This document shows positions 19,035-29,225 of a DNA stretch of 64,000 nt, piece by piece. How positions within the stretch are numbered: the first letter of the stretch is position 1; each line of letters starts with the position of its first letter. The notes beneath the pieces are model-generated. The model was not told the DNA's origin and ran no database searches. It saw nothing but the letters and a program-made list of their open reading frames with translations. A program made the position numbers and the translations under genes. Source of the DNA: Marinicella sp. (GTDB lineage Bacteria; Pseudomonadota; Gammaproteobacteria; Xanthomonadales; Marinicellaceae). Location: the NCBI GenBank assembly GCA_028284365.1, contig JANQRW010000079.1, forward strand, positions 1 through 64,000, written 5' to 3'.

Positions 19035-21524
19035 TTAAAACGTGTTACCAAAGGTAAATTGCAACCGTTCTGTACGATCCAATTGATCATTATTAAACGG
19101 ATAAGCATAGGAAATAACAATCGGACCTACTGGCGCTTGCCATTTCAGAGCAAAACCAGTTGACATCCTTAACTCTCTTGCTTCAAATGAATCTGCATCA
19201 TCAAAAACATTACCAACATCAACGAACCATGCCAATCTTGCGGCATTGCTTGTGTCTTTAGCAAACGGAGTGGGGAATATCAATTCTGCAGAACCAACCA
19301 CTTTCAATGCGCCCCCAATAGGGTCACCTGTTCGTGATGTAGTAGGAATACCCAGCTCAATTTCTGCTGGAAACGGACCACCTACATTCGATTTTGGCCC
19401 CAAGGTATTATCATCGTATCCCCTAACTGAACTGACGCCACCTGCAAAAAAGTTCTCAAAGAATGGTAAACCAGAAGTATCACCATAACCATCCCCATAA
19501 CCAATTTCACCCCTTAATGATAAAGTTAATTTATCGCTCAAAGGAAACAATATATTCTCTTTCAAATTAATTTTATAGAATTCCGCAGTACTGCTTGGCA
19601 ATGAAGCCTCAAAACCAATCGAATGGTATGATCCCCTGGTTGGATTAAAGAATCTATTACGGCTATCTCTGGCCCACCTGGCTTCTGCTTTGTATAAAGT
19701 AAATGCCCTTCTCAATTCTGAAGGCGCCAGAATGGTTTCACCGTCAATACCCATTGCAGGCGGAATAGTCTCACCACTAAAACATTGCTCTGTTAATGGC
19801 CTTAAAGGAAGCTCCTCCCCATCTTCTCCGAACAACGGCTGGGTATTTCTACATCTATAAGCATAACCACCTAATTCGATTAAGTCATCCACAATCGCCT
19901 GGGCTGTTGCGTTTGGGCTGGCACGAAGAGATATTCTTTCATAAGCTAAATTAGTATAAATCCGATCAAATTCAGTGATCGGAAAACTGGCTTGAACACC
20001 TAGACTTCCATTGGTTGAATTGTATCTTGCAATATTCGCATCACCCTGATTGATATTGGTGAAATTAATACTGTAACCCAGCGAAATGCCATCATCAGTA
20101 AAATATGGGTTCTCATAAAGCAAATTCAGTCTTTTATAGAAATCTGAAGTGTTTACAGCCACAGAAAGTGTATTACCAGTGCCTAATAAGTTTTGTAACG
20201 AAACACTGGTTGAGAAATTTAAACCGCTGAGCTGTGAAAAACCCAAGCCAAAAGTAAACTGTCCTGAATTACGTTCTTTAACAGTCACATTAACATCGAT
20301 TTGATCTTCTGTGCCCGGAACTTGTTCTGTTTCTATTTCAACTTCTTCAAAATAGGGTTTTTGTTGTAATCTTAACTTTGATCGATCAACCAAAGCTTGA
20401 GAAAACCACGCACCTTCGAATTGGCGCATTTCTCTTCGTAACACCTCATCTTTGGTTTTGGTGTTACCAATGAAATTAATTCTGCGTACATAAACTTTTT
20501 TTCCAGGAACCACAAAATAAGTGACATCTACTCTTTTTTCATCATCATTGATTTCTGGCACTGGTTGAATTTCAGCAAAGGCATAACCTCGGTTCGATAA
20601 TACCGCTTTCAAAGTGGTGTTGGTTAATTCAATTTTATTTTGAGCAAATGTCTCTCCTTCAACACTTATCAAATAACGCTTCATGATGTCTTTATCAAAA
20701 ATCAGCTCACCAGTCAGATCCTGTTTACCAAACTTATATTGTTCACCTTCCTGGATGTTGGCAGTGATGTAAATATCTTTTTTATCGTTACTGATGGTCA
20801 CTTGAACGGATTCAACTTCTGCGTTTACATAACCTCGATCAAGGTAATAGGATTTCAATTTTTCCAAATCACCATTGAGCTTTTCTTTTGAATATTGATC
20901 ATCCTGAGAATACCATGAAAGCCAATTAGTGGTGTCTGATTCAAATACTTCAACCAACTCCTCATCAGTAAATACCGTATTACCAACAATTTTTATGTGT
21001 TTAATTTTGGCTGCTTTACCTTCATCAATATTGATGTTAACCAGCACACGATTTCGTTCTAATTGTTTAACGTTGGCATCAATTTCAACATTGTACTTAC
21101 CACGTGAGAAAAACTGTTGAACCAATTCATTTTTAACTTTTTCCAATTCAAGTTTATCAAAAACCTCACCTTCGGCCAGACCAATGCTGTTCAAGCCTTG
21201 CATCAACTCTTCTGTTTTGATACTTTTATTGCCATCAATCCTGATGGTCGCAATCGCAGGTCGCTCTTCAACTTGAACGATCAAAACCGCACCATCTTTT
21301 AGCATTTTCACATCACTGAAATAACCAGTTGAAAAGACACCTTTGATACCAGATCTGATCGCTTCAGCATCAACCACATCGCCTCGTTCAATAGGCAAAT
21401 ATGAAAATATGGTACCGTGAGAAATTCTATCAGCACCAATAATCCTGATGTCACTGACCGTGAATGATTCGGTTGCTTTTACATTGAAGGATAAAAGCAG
21501 CAAAAGTAAAATTAGATTTCGCAT
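19035..21524 (-). CDS. bamA: Outer membrane protein assembly factor BamA
   Basis: Omp85-family insertase of the BAM complex, 829 aa. A signal peptide (1-17, ending VKA) is followed by five POTRA domains (about 20-420) and a 16-strand barrel. The conserved loop-6 motif is present as SVRGYDDN, and the protein ends in Phe, consistent with a C-terminal beta-signal. Little Shine-Dalgarno is visible before ATG 21524. It is preceded by rseP (28-base gap) and followed by skp, as in E. coli. Confidence 0.98.
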   Translation of the reverse strand: MRNLILLLLLLSFNVKATESFTVSDIRIIGADRISHGTIFSYLPIERGDVVDAEAIRSGIKGVFSTGYFSDVKMLKDGAVLIVQVEERPAIATIRIDGNKSIKTEELMQGLNSIGLAEGEVFDKLELEKVKNELVQQFFSRGKYNVEIDANVKQLERNRVLVNINIDEGKAAKIKHIKIVGNTVFTDEELVEVFESDTTNWLSWYSQDDQYSKEKLNGDLEKLKSYYLDRGYVNAEVESVQVTISNDKKDIYITANIQEGEQYKFGKQDLTGELIFDKDIMKRYLISVEGETFAQNKIELTNTTLKAVLSNRGYAFAEIQPVPEINDDEKRVDVTYFVVPGKKVYVRRINFIGNTKTKDEVLRREMRQFEGAWFSQALVDRSKLRLQQKPYFEEVEIETEQVPGTEDQIDVNVTVKERNSGQFTFGLGFSQLSGLNFSTSVSLQNLLGTGNTLSVAVNTSDFYKRLNLLYENPYFTDDGISLGYSINFTNINQGDANIARYNSTNGSLGVQASFPITEFDRIYTNLAYERISLRASPNATAQAIVDDLIELGGYAYRCRNTQPLFGEDGEELPLRPLTEQCFSGETIPPAMGIDGETILAPSELRRAFTLYKAEARWARDSRNRFFNPTRGSYHSIGFEASLPSSTAEFYKINLKENILFPLSDKLTLSLRGEIGYGDGYGDTSGLPFFENFFAGGVSSVRGYDDNTLGPKSNVGGPFPAEIELGIPTTSRTGDPIGGALKVVGSAELIFPTPFAKDTSNAARLAWFVDVGNVFDDADSFEARELRMSTGFALKWQAPVGPIVISYAYPFNNDQLDRTERLQFTFGNTF

Positions 21525-21552
21525 ATAGGTTTGATTATATTTTTTCTGTATT

Positions 21553-22920
21553 TTAAGACACTGACCTTAAAATGTCGTTATAAAAAGCTAAAGACATCAA
21601 ACAAATTAGCATAAACATACCAATAAACTGTGCTTTCATCTCGAATTGTTCGGTCAGTGGAGAACCTTTGAATTTCTCAATGGTTAAAAATAGCATTTGG
21701 CCACCGTCCAACATGGGAATGGGTACCAAGTTAATAATACCTAAACTCAAACTGACTAAAGCCAAAAATGACAAGTACCAAGCAAAACCTCTTGATGCCG
21801 AATCATTAGCCACTTGAGCAATGGTTATGGGGCCTGATAAATTCTTAACAGAAGCCTTACCTGTTACCAGCTTCCACATCATTTCTACTGATTTACTGGC
21901 GATTTTACCAATCTGTTTAAAAGCTTCTGGGACGGCTGCGATTGGATCATAGGATAGCTTAAACAGCAGGCTTTGAGCATAAGCCTGATCAGCTTGGGTT
22001 GGTTGGATAGGTCTGATACCTAGAATCTTTTTACCTGGGTTATCTGGATCTTGCATCAAATCCGGGATTGTTAACTGCTGCAAATCCCCATCACGTACAA
22101 AAGACACTTCTATCGGCCCACGTTTAATTTTGCCGATGGCATCAACCACATCGTACCAGTCACCAACTTTAATCTCGTTAATTTGAACCAATTCATCACC
22201 CGTTTGCAAACCTGCTTTAGCTGCTGGAAGTTCAACATCAAGTTCACCCATTTTCGCAGCGACCGGAATTCGGTATCCCTTCAGGCCAATATGTTCAATC
22301 AAATCCTCCTCTGCCACACCATCTGCTATCCGGCTTAACGGTAATATGCGATTAATCAAAGTACCTGAATCAGTCTCAACTTCAATTTCGATGTCACGCC
22401 TGTCAATACCTGCAGTTATTAGGTTTAAAGATACATCTGACCAGGTTCTGATAACCTCACCATCAACGCGCTTCAATTTATCTTTGGCTTGAAAGCCAGC
22501 TGTTTGCATAATCTTGGTGGGTTCACCCAATGTGGGTTGTATTTCATTTTTACCGACAACAAACATCAACCAATACAAGAAAAAGGCCAAAATAAAATTA
22601 AAAACAGGGCCCGCAATCATAATCAACATTTTCTGCCAGTACGATTTGCTATTGAAAGTGTAATGTAAATCCTCTGCCGGAACATCGCAATCGCGAGTGT
22701 CTAAGAATTTGACATACCCTCCTAATGGAATCGGTGCAACAGCAATCTCGGTCCCATGTTTATCGAACCTCGACCAAATCGGTTTACCAAAGCCCACACA
22801 AAAACGAATCACTTTCACTTTAAAAAGCCTGCCCATCCAAAAATGACCTAACTCGTGAAAGGTAACCAAAACCCCAAGGGTGATGATAAGCCAAAAAATA
22901 CTGCCTAAAATTGTTGTCAT
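21553..22920 (-). CDS. rseP: RseP site-2 metalloprotease
   Basis: Intramembrane zinc protease that cleaves RseA and signal-peptide remnants, activating sigma E. Catalytic HELGH is at residues 22-26 in the first transmembrane helix; the second metal-ligand motif appears as PMLDGGQ near the C-terminus. Two PDZ regions occupy about 125-290. 455 aa is the usual length. It precedes bamA, an envelope-stress target, in the conserved dxr-rseP-bamA order. Confidence 0.97.
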   Translation of the reverse strand: MTTILGSIFWLIITLGVLVTFHELGHFWMGRLFKVKVIRFCVGFGKPIWSRFDKHGTEIAVAPIPLGGYVKFLDTRDCDVPAEDLHYTFNSKSYWQKMLIMIAGPVFNFILAFFLYWLMFVVGKNEIQPTLGEPTKIMQTAGFQAKDKLKRVDGEVIRTWSDVSLNLITAGIDRRDIEIEVETDSGTLINRILPLSRIADGVAEEDLIEHIGLKGYRIPVAAKMGELDVELPAAKAGLQTGDELVQINEIKVGDWYDVVDAIGKIKRGPIEVSFVRDGDLQQLTIPDLMQDPDNPGKKILGIRPIQPTQADQAYAQSLLFKLSYDPIAAVPEAFKQIGKIASKSVEMMWKLVTGKASVKNLSGPITIAQVANDSASRGFAWYLSFLALVSLSLGIINLVPIPMLDGGQMLFLTIEKFKGSPLTEQFEMKAQFIGMFMLICLMSLAFYNDILRSVS

Positions 22921-22923
22921 TGC

Positions 22924-24096
22924 TTATTTTACTGAATTAATACAAGCCAAGGTTTTTCGCCGCACCTCAATGTCCAATGCTTTTAATTGTGACAAAGACT
23001 CAACAGGCACCACAGCTATCTGATTTAATATTTTAGCACTGTAGCTGCCTATTTGGTCAAATCGAATTTGACCAGCTAAGAATGCAGCCACGTTTACTTC
23101 ATTAGCTGCATTCAGAATAGCTGCTGCTGTCCCTCCAGCAATCATGGCATCTCTGGCTAATTGTAAACATGTGAATTTTTCCATATCAGCCTCAAAAAAA
23201 GTCAATCGACCCAATGCAATTAAGTCCAAGAAATCAGCATCATTACTTAAGCGTTCACCTAAACCCAAACCATGCGAGATTGGAATTTGCATATCGGGAC
23301 AACCCATTTGAGCCAACACTGAACCATCCAAAAAATTTACCATAGAATGAACAATGCTCTGTGGGTGGACGACAACCTTAATTTCATCATTAGGCATATT
23401 AAATAACCAATGTGCCTCAATAATCTCCAAGCCTTTATTCATTAAGGTGGCAGAATCAACTGAAATTTTAGCGCCCATATCCCATTTGGGATGTGCAACA
23501 GCTTGATCAGGGGTAATCATGCTGAATTCAGACTGTGACTTATTCCAGAAAGGACCACCCGAAGCTGTTAGCGTTATGCTGCTGACATCTTTGGGATGCG
23601 TGCCCACTTGATAAGTACCTCCTAAACATTGATAAATCGCATTGTGTTCAGAATCCAATGGCACTATTCTTGCACCCGTTTTTTGTGCCAGTGGCATCAC
23701 TAAGGCACCTGCTGCAACAATAGATTCTTTATTTGCCAACAACAGTGTTTTGCCCGCCTGAACGGCTGACAATACAGAATCCATGCCAGCATTACCGACA
23801 ATCCCAGCAACCACTAAATCAACTTCATCATCCACAACAATTTCATTCAAGACGTCAGCTCCAGAATGCACTTGAATTTCAGTTCTTTTAATTGCAGACT
23901 TAACAGTTAGGTAAGCAGATTCATCAGTGACGACAACATGCATAGGCTTGAACTCTTCAACCAGCTTGATCAGCTTGGCTGTATTTTTATGGGCACTCAA
24001 GCTATGTATGTTGAACTTATCAGGGTGCCTGCGCATAATGGCCAGTGTTGAATCACCAATTGATCCAGTAGCTCCCAATATGGATACAGACTTCAT
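22924..24096 (-). CDS. dxr: 1-deoxy-D-xylulose 5-phosphate reductoisomerase
   Basis: Second enzyme of the MEP isoprenoid pathway. NADPH-binding GATGSIGDST is at residues 8-17; LANKESIVAAG and the SGGPFW/HPKWDMGAKISVDSATLMNKGLE active-site regions are intact (metal ligands Asp/Glu in LDSEHNA). 390 aa is standard. It overlaps the cdsA stop by four bases. Confidence 0.98.
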   Translation of the reverse strand: MKSVSILGATGSIGDSTLAIMRRHPDKFNIHSLSAHKNTAKLIKLVEEFKPMHVVVTDESAYLTVKSAIKRTEIQVHSGADVLNEIVVDDEVDLVVAGIVGNAGMDSVLSAVQAGKTLLLANKESIVAAGALVMPLAQKTGARIVPLDSEHNAIYQCLGGTYQVGTHPKDVSSITLTASGGPFWNKSQSEFSMITPDQAVAHPKWDMGAKISVDSATLMNKGLEIIEAHWLFNMPNDEIKVVVHPQSIVHSMVNFLDGSVLAQMGCPDMQIPISHGLGLGERLSNDADFLDLIALGRLTFFEADMEKFTCLQLARDAMIAGGTAAAILNAANEVNVAAFLAGQIRFDQIGSYSAKILNQIAVVPVESLSQLKALDIEVRRKTLACINSVK

Positions 24097-24887
24097 GTGG
24101 TTTGCAACAAAAAGAAGTACAGTGGTGCCGCAGCAATTAAACTATCAAAACGATCAATAAAACCACCATGACCAGGTAACAGGTTTGAACTGTCTTTCAC
24201 TTGAGCTTGGCGCTTACCCAGGCTGGCAGACAAATCACCAACCACTGAAAATAAAGCCACAGGTATCATTATGAGCAAGGCTTTTTGCCAAGTTAAATCA
24301 AGATAGATACTGATAACAATGGCATAAACCGCAACCAACAATTGTGCACCTACTACACCTTCCCAGGTTTTTCCAGGACTGATATTTATAGCCAGCTTAT
24401 GCTGACCCATGAGCTTACCGCTGGCATAAGCCCCAATGTCAGCCACCCAAATCAGAAAAAACAAGGCCAATGTCCACCACTTACCGTCTTCAATGGCGTA
24501 TAAATGTATCAAGGCAACAGCAAACAAAGCAATGGCCAGCACACCTAAAATACCTTTAGTTAATAATTGTTGACTTGAATTATCATAACCCCACCGATGA
24601 TTTTTTAACCAAAGTAAGGCCAACAACCAAATAAAACCATACAAAATGATCCAACTCTGTAGTGACAAGTGATATCTATAGGTAATGAAATAGGTAAAAA
24701 TACCGATAACCACACCATTTAATATAGCTAAGGTTATGCTCAGTTTATTAATCTTTAACCATTCGTAGGTTGCAGCTGACTGTAACACGAAAACCAAGAA
24801 AGCAAACCAATATGGGTTTCCATAAATCACAATGGTCAATAGAATTGGAGCCAATAACACAGCAGTGATAATTCTTTGTTTAAGCAT
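24093..24887 (-). CDS. cdsA: Phosphatidate cytidylyltransferase
   Basis: Makes CDP-diacylglycerol for phospholipid synthesis. 264 aa with about seven or eight hydrophobic helices and the family signature near the C-terminus (SASLGKRQAQVKDSSNLLPG, then HGGFIDRFDSL). It overlaps uppS by eight bases and dxr by four. Confidence 0.96.
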   Translation of the reverse strand: MLKQRIITAVLLAPILLTIVIYGNPYWFAFLVFVLQSAATYEWLKINKLSITLAILNGVVIGIFTYFITYRYHLSLQSWIILYGFIWLLALLWLKNHRWGYDNSSQQLLTKGILGVLAIALFAVALIHLYAIEDGKWWTLALFFLIWVADIGAYASGKLMGQHKLAINISPGKTWEGVVGAQLLVAVYAIVISIYLDLTWQKALLIMIPVALFSVVGDLSASLGKRQAQVKDSSNLLPGHGGFIDRFDSLIAAAPLYFFLLQTT

Positions 24888-25605
24888 CTTTTTGCTCCTT
24901 TATTTGTTCACTGGTTTGGCCAAAACGACGTTCTCTTTGTTGAAATTTGTTGATTATTTGACTGAATGTCGTGGCATCAAAGTCAGGCCAAAGCGTGTCT
25001 TCAAAAAATATTTCCGCATATGCTATTTGCCACAACAGGAAGTTTGAAATACGGTGCTCACCACCGGTACGTATCAACAAATCCACCATTGGCCCATCTC
25101 CCAATGACAAATAATTATTGAATTGTTCTTCAGATAAATCATCAATTGAGGTTTTACCATTCAGAACATCTGACGCAAAGTTCTTAGCTGCATCAACCAC
25201 ATCCCATTTGCCACCATAATTAACGGCAATGTTCAAGTTTAACTTCAAGTCTTCGGGGTGCAACTCTGATACTTCAAACATTTTGTGCTGCAACTTTTCT
25301 GAAAAGCGATTTAAATCACCTATGAAGCTTTGTTTAACGCCTTGTTTAAGTAACTCTGCGGTTTCCTTATTCAAAGATCGCATAAACAATTCCATCAGTC
25401 TTTGAACCTCTTTTTCAGGCCGTGACCAATTTTCACTGCTGAAAGCAAACAAAGTTAAGTTAGGAATGCCATGCTTGACACAGGTCTCAATGGTTGAACG
25501 AACAGTTTTAACACCAGCCTGGTGACCAAACGTTCGAGGGCGTTTACGTTGGGTTGCCCATCGCCCGTTTCCATCCATGATTATGGCGATGTGCTTGAGA
25601 TTCAT
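24880..25605 (-). CDS. uppS: Undecaprenyl diphosphate synthase
   Basis: Cis-prenyltransferase making the C55 carrier for peptidoglycan and O-antigen. IAIIMDGNGRWA at residues 6-17 contains the catalytic Asp11; FAFSSENWSRP and the C-terminal DLLIRTGGEHRISNFLLWQ substrate-binding motif are present. 241 aa. It starts 25 bases after frr. Confidence 0.98.
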   Translation of the reverse strand: MNLKHIAIIMDGNGRWATQRKRPRTFGHQAGVKTVRSTIETCVKHGIPNLTLFAFSSENWSRPEKEVQRLMELFMRSLNKETAELLKQGVKQSFIGDLNRFSEKLQHKMFEVSELHPEDLKLNLNIAVNYGGKWDVVDAAKNFASDVLNGKTSIDDLSEEQFNNYLSLGDGPMVDLLIRTGGEHRISNFLLWQIAYAEIFFEDTLWPDFDATTFSQIINKFQQRERRFGQTSEQIKEQKDA

Positions 25606-25630
25606 TGGTTCAATTCAGTGGTTCTATTGA

Positions 25631-26188
25631 TTAAATTTCCATCAATTCTTTTTCTTTGTCAGCAATCACATCATCCACTTGCTTGACAAATCGATCAGTC
25701 ACATCCTGTACACCTTTTTCTGCTCCTCGCAAATCATCTTCAGTGATTTCTTTATCATTGAGCATGGTTTTTAGTTGGGTATTGGCATCACGCCGAATGT
25801 TACGAATGGCTATCTTGCTGTTCTCAGCTATCTGGCCAACCAGTTTAACCAGATCCTTTCTGCGTTCTTCAGTTAAAGGTGGTAACGGAATACGAATAAC
25901 CATACCCGCACTTACTGGGTTCAAACCCAAGTTTGAAGTCATGATGGCTTTTTCAATCGGCTCAATCATGGTTTTTTCCCAAGGTGTCACAGTTAAAGTT
26001 CTGGAATCTTGTACGGATACATTAGCCACCTGATTCAGTGCAGATGCTGAACCATAATAATCGACCATAATGCCATCCAATAAGCTGGTATTAGCACGGC
26101 CAGTACGCACTCCCTTGAGTTCATTGTGCAATGCTTCAATCGTTTTGCTCATACGTTGATCTGCTTCTTTAATGATTTCATCGATCAT
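25631..26188 (-). CDS. frr: Ribosome recycling factor
   Basis: 185-aa L-shaped factor that splits post-termination ribosomes with EF-G. Canonical segments [28 protein letters not shown] and [14 protein letters not shown] are seen. Located 10 bases after pyrH in the standard rpsB-tsf-pyrH-frr order. Confidence 0.98.
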   Translation of the reverse strand: MIDEIIKEADQRMSKTIEALHNELKGVRTGRANTSLLDGIMVDYYGSASALNQVANVSVQDSRTLTVTPWEKTMIEPIEKAIMTSNLGLNPVSAGMVIRIPLPPLTEERRKDLVKLVGQIAENSKIAIRNIRRDANTQLKTMLNDKEITEDDLRGAEKGVQDVTDRFVKQVDDVIADKEKELMEI

Positions 26189-26198
26189 ATTCTGCTCC

Positions 26199-26924
26199 TT
26201 ATTCTGCGGTCACAATTGTACCAATAGTACTGCCTTTGACGATATCCATCAAAGCGTTTTCTTTGTTCATATTGAAAATTTGGATAGGCATTTTACGATC
26301 CCGACACAACACCACAGCTGAAGTATCCATAACTGCTAACTTTTTCTCAATGACCTCATCATAAGTTAAATGGTCATATTTGAAAGCATTCGGATCCGTG
26401 ACCGGATCAGCTGAATAAATACCATCAACTTTAGTTGCTTTAAGGACAATATCTGCATTGATTTCAATGGCGCGCAAGCTGGCAGCCGAGTCAGTGGTAA
26501 AGAAAGGGTTGCCTATGCCTGCTGCAAAAACCGTGATATTACCTTTTTCCAAGTGTCTGATCGCACGACGCCTGATGTAATCTTCACAAACTTCGTGTAT
26601 GCCAATGGCTGACATTACCCGAACTTTGATATTCTGCTTTTCCAATGCATTTTGCAAAGCCAATGAATTCATCACAGTTGCTAGCATCCCCATATGATCA
26701 CCAGTCACACGATCGATACCAGATTTACTCAAACCAGCGCCGCGAAAGATATTACCTCCTCCAATCACAATGCCAATTTGAACGCCCAGTTGATGAACCT
26801 GGGCGATTTCTTTTGATATGCGATTGATGACCTGAGGATCAATCCCATAATCCTCAGCTCCCATCAATGCTTCTCCGCTGAGTTTCAGCAGAATTCTTTT
26901 GTATTTAATCGAATCAGTTTCCAC
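26199..26924 (-). CDS. pyrH: UMP kinase
   Basis: Hexameric amino-acid-kinase-fold enzyme converting UMP to [16 protein letters not shown] near the N-terminus and GGGNIFRG form the phosphate-binding loops; the [11 protein letters not shown] and [13 protein letters not shown] segments are characteristic. It starts with GTG at 26924, overlapping the tsf stop by eleven bases. 241 aa. Confidence 0.97.
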   Translation of the reverse strand: METDSIKYKRILLKLSGEALMGAEDYGIDPQVINRISKEIAQVHQLGVQIGIVIGGGNIFRGAGLSKSGIDRVTGDHMGMLATVMNSLALQNALEKQNIKVRVMSAIGIHEVCEDYIRRRAIRHLEKGNITVFAAGIGNPFFTTDSAASLRAIEINADIVLKATKVDGIYSADPVTDPNAFKYDHLTYDEVIEKKLAVMDTSAVVLCRDRKMPIQIFNMNKENALMDIVKGSTIGTIVTAE

Positions 26925-27792
26925 GCGCTTGAGCCATTACCTCTTCAACAAAGTTATCTTCTTTTTTCTCGATACCTTCGCCAACTTCAAAACGCACAAA
27001 TTCTACCACATCTGCGTTTTTAGAACTCAATAATTTCTCAACTGTCATGTCTGGATCTTTAACAAAAGGTTGACCTACCAATGTAATCTCTGCCAAATAC
27101 TTTCTGATGCGTCCACCAACCATTTTTTCAATGATTTCAGCAGGTTTACCAGAATCTTGTGCTTGAGCAACTAAAATCTCTTTTTCCTTTTCCAACTGAG
27201 CAGCAGGTACTTGGGCCTCAGAAATGTATTCAGGGTTAGCAGCAGCAATGTGCATGGCCAAATCTTTGATCAATTCCTCATCGCCACCAGTTGTCGCAAC
27301 AACCACACCAATGTTTTTACCATGTGAGTAATGACCTACAGCACCATCGGCACTCTCAACCAACTGTACACGCCTGACCTGGATGTTCTCACCAATTTTG
27401 GCAACCAAATCAGTTCTCAATTGCTCTAATGATTTACCATCAACCTCAGCCGCCATGACAGTTCCAACATCTGTGGCTTTACTTGCTAAAGCAGCATTAA
27501 CAACAGCATCTGTGAAACCCAAGAAGTTTTCATCTTTGGCAACAAAGTCTGTTTCACAATTCACTTCAACCAATACTGCAGTTTTGTTATCAGCTGAAGC
27601 AGCAATTTTCACTATGCCATCAGCAGCAACTCGACCTGATTTTTTAGCAGCTTTTGCAGCACCAGACTTTCTCATGTTCTCGATGGCCACTTCTAAATTA
27701 CCATCGGTTTCAACCAATGCTTTTTTACACTCCATCATACCGGCACCGGTGATCTCACGTAATTCTTTAACCATTGCAGCAGTAATACTCAT
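26914..27792 (-). CDS. tsf: Translation elongation factor Ts
   Basis: Guanine-nucleotide exchange factor of EF-Tu. The true start is ATG 27792 (protein [20 protein letters not shown]); GAGG lies upstream and an in-frame TTG 18 bases earlier would add six non-conserved residues. [10 protein letters not shown], the EF-Tu-contacting motif, is present. 292 aa. It is separated from rpsB by an attenuator-like hairpin at 27816-27872. Confidence 0.98.
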   Translation of the reverse strand: MSITAAMVKELREITGAGMMECKKALVETDGNLEVAIENMRKSGAAKAAKKSGRVAADGIVKIAASADNKTAVLVEVNCETDFVAKDENFLGFTDAVVNAALASKATDVGTVMAAEVDGKSLEQLRTDLVAKIGENIQVRRVQLVESADGAVGHYSHGKNIGVVVATTGGDEELIKDLAMHIAAANPEYISEAQVPAAQLEKEKEILVAQAQDSGKPAEIIEKMVGGRIRKYLAEITLVGQPFVKDPDMTVEKLLSSKNADVVEFVRFEVGEGIEKKEDNFVEEVMAQARGN

Positions 27793-27815
27793 GTTTTTTT
27801 CCTCGTTCAATATGT

Positions 27816-27872
27816 AAAAATAGTCTGGCCCTTAATAGTGTTACATTTAAAACACTACACCAGAACCAGACT
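27816..27872 (-). terminator. rpsB-tsf intergenic two-tier hairpin with U-run (attenuator-like)
   Basis: On the minus strand an outer stem AGTCTGG/CCAGACT (27866-27872 with 27822-27828) encloses an inner stem TAGTGTT/AACACTA (27851-27857 with 27836-27842), followed by A and five T residues (27820-27816). Placed between rpsB and tsf, it probably terminates part of the transcripts, giving more S2 message than EF-Ts message or vice versa; an rpsB-tsf terminator is known in E. coli. Confidence 0.75.
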
Positions 27873-27895
27873 TTTAAATTGTTTAACTAAAGTGT

Positions 27896-28912
27896 TTATT
27901 CTTCAGTTTTTTTGGTCACTTTTTTCTTAGTGGTTTTTTTCTTGGTGGTTTTCTTTTTAGTCGTTTTTTTCTTAGTGGTTTTTTTCTTAGTCGTTTTCTT
28001 AGTGACTTTCTTCTCGTTTTCTACAACAGCCACTGCTTCTTTTACTTCATTATCATCGATATCTTTGGCCACCACTTCTTTGACTTCTTCTTTAGCCACT
28101 TCCACTTTTTCCGCTAAAGGTGCCGCTGCAACTTCTGTAGTTTTAACTTCAGGTGTTACGATTGTTGGCTTCTCTTCAGCTTTTGGTTTTTCCTTCTTGG
28201 CAGATGCCTCTTCTTTGACATTGATCTGCATCGCAGCCTTACCTTCCAGAATAGAATCAGCAGCAGTAGCAGCATATAATCTGATGGCTTTCATGGCATC
28301 ATCATTGGCTGGAATGACGTAGTCAATTTGATCAAAGCTGTTATTGGTATCGACCACTGCAACCACAGGAATACCTAGTTTTTTGGCTTCATTGATGGCG
28401 ATTGATTCATAGCGAGTATCTAAAATGAACAAAGCATCAGGTAAACCTTTCATGTCTTTGATACCACCCAATGTTTTTTCTAACTTAACTCTTTCACGTT
28501 CCATGTTAAGTTGCTCTTTCTTGACAAAACGCTCAATACGACCATCAGCTTGCATAGACTCAATATCTTTTAAGCGATTAATAGAAGCTTTTACTGTTTT
28601 GTAATTGGTCAACATACCACCTAACCAACGGTGAGAGACAAATGGCATACCACAACGTTTTGCTTCTTCCTTAACCGCCTTGCTGGCTGCACGTTTGGTA
28701 CCAACGAACATAACTTTACCGCGTCTTGATGCGATCTTGCCCATGAAATTCATGGCATCATTCATCATTTCTTCAGTCTTTCTTAAGTCAATGATATGAA
28801 TTTTGTTTCTTGAACCAAAAATATAAGGGGCCATTTTGGGGTTCCAATATCTGGTGTTATGCCCAAAGTGAGCACCAGCATCCAGCAGCTGTTTGACAGT
28901 AACTTTTGCCAT
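27896..28912 (-). CDS. rpsB: 30S ribosomal protein S2 with long Lys/Thr-rich C-terminal extension
   Basis: Residues 1-230 are a standard S2 ([18 protein letters not shown] start; [35 protein letters not shown]). The family usually ends near 240, but this protein has 338 residues. The extra part has an acidic/Ala/Val segment (about 236-300) and then a basic tail made mainly of TTKKK units. The tail is encoded by 15-bp tandem repeats. The reading frame is continuous and nothing suggests a frameshift. It probably extends from the solvent side of the 30S subunit; its role is unknown. Confidence 0.97.
   Translation of the reverse strand: MAKVTVKQLLDAGAHFGHNTRYWNPKMAPYIFGSRNKIHIIDLRKTEEMMNDAMNFMGKIASRRGKVMFVGTKRAASKAVKEEAKRCGMPFVSHRWLGGMLTNYKTVKASINRLKDIESMQADGRIERFVKKEQLNMERERVKLEKTLGGIKDMKGLPDALFILDTRYESIAINEAKKLGIPVVAVVDTNNSFDQIDYVIPANDDAMKAIRLYAATAADSILEGKAAMQINVKEEASAKKEKPKAEEKPTIVTPEVKTTEVAAAPLAEKVEVAKEEVKEVVAKDIDDNEVKEAVAVVENEKKVTKKTTKKKTTKKKTTKKKTTKKKTTKKKVTKKTEE
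27911..28000 (-). repeat. 15-bp tandem repeat encoding TTKKK units in rpsB
   Basis: Five consecutive 15-base units at 27926-27940, 27941-27955, 27956-27970, 27971-27985 and 27986-28000, all variants of CTTAGTGGTTTTTTT read on the + strand, with a degenerate sixth at 27911-27925. Each adds five residues in frame, so copy-number change by slippage would not disrupt the gene. Confidence 0.85.
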
Positions 28913-28942
28913 TTTTAATTTTCCTATGTTTTAGGGTTATTT

Positions 28943-29034
28943 CAATACCAGATTCAATCGCAACAACTTGTACGAACAAGCACCCTGCAACGAATTGTGA
29001 ACCTGGTAGACATTATGTTTGAGGCTAATCACCC
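28943..29034 (-). promoter_or_regulatory. Structured rpsB leader region
   Basis: The 143-bp rpmG-rpsB gap is rich in pairing potential. CTTGT/ACAAG (28967-28971/28976-28980) is a tight hairpin with a 4-base loop, enclosed by a long imperfect stem whose outer part is TACCAG/CTGGTA. Further upstream GTTTGAGG/CCCCAAAC (with one wobble) forms another hairpin. S2 autoregulation through an rpsB leader is known in Gammaproteobacteria; that this is the same element is inference. Confidence 0.5.
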
Positions 29035-29055
29035 CAAACGCTTCATCAAAATATA

Positions 29056-29223
29056 TTATTTGATTTTCTTTTCGTTATAAATCACGTGTTTTCTGACAAC
29101 AGGATCGTATTTTTTCATTTCCATTTTATCAGGCGTGTTTTTCTTATTTTTATCAGTGGTATAGTAGTGACCGGTACCGGCACTTGAAACCAACTTGATT
29201 TTATCTCTTTTACTGTTACTCAT
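29056..29223 (-). CDS. rpmG: 50S ribosomal protein L33
   Basis: Short 55-residue gene. Translation from ATG 29223 gives [20 protein letters not shown], then [14 protein letters not shown] and [12 protein letters not shown], all typical of proteobacterial L33 (the cysteine-free form, hence not zinc-binding). It lies two bases after rpmB, forming the usual rpmB-rpmG pair. Confidence 0.97.
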   Translation of the reverse strand: MSNSKRDKIKLVSSAGTGHYYTTDKNKKNTPDKMEMKKYDPVVRKHVIYNEKKIK

Positions 29224-29225
29224 GA

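Noticed and set aside
27911..28000. Tandem repeats considered as a CRISPR-like array
   Set aside because: Units are 15 bp, contiguous without spacers, and in frame within rpsB.
27912..28322. 136-codon hydrophobic + strand frame opposite rpsB
   Set aside because: It is the antisense reading of the Lys-rich S2 tail (AAA/AAG read as TTT/CTT) and has no independent support.
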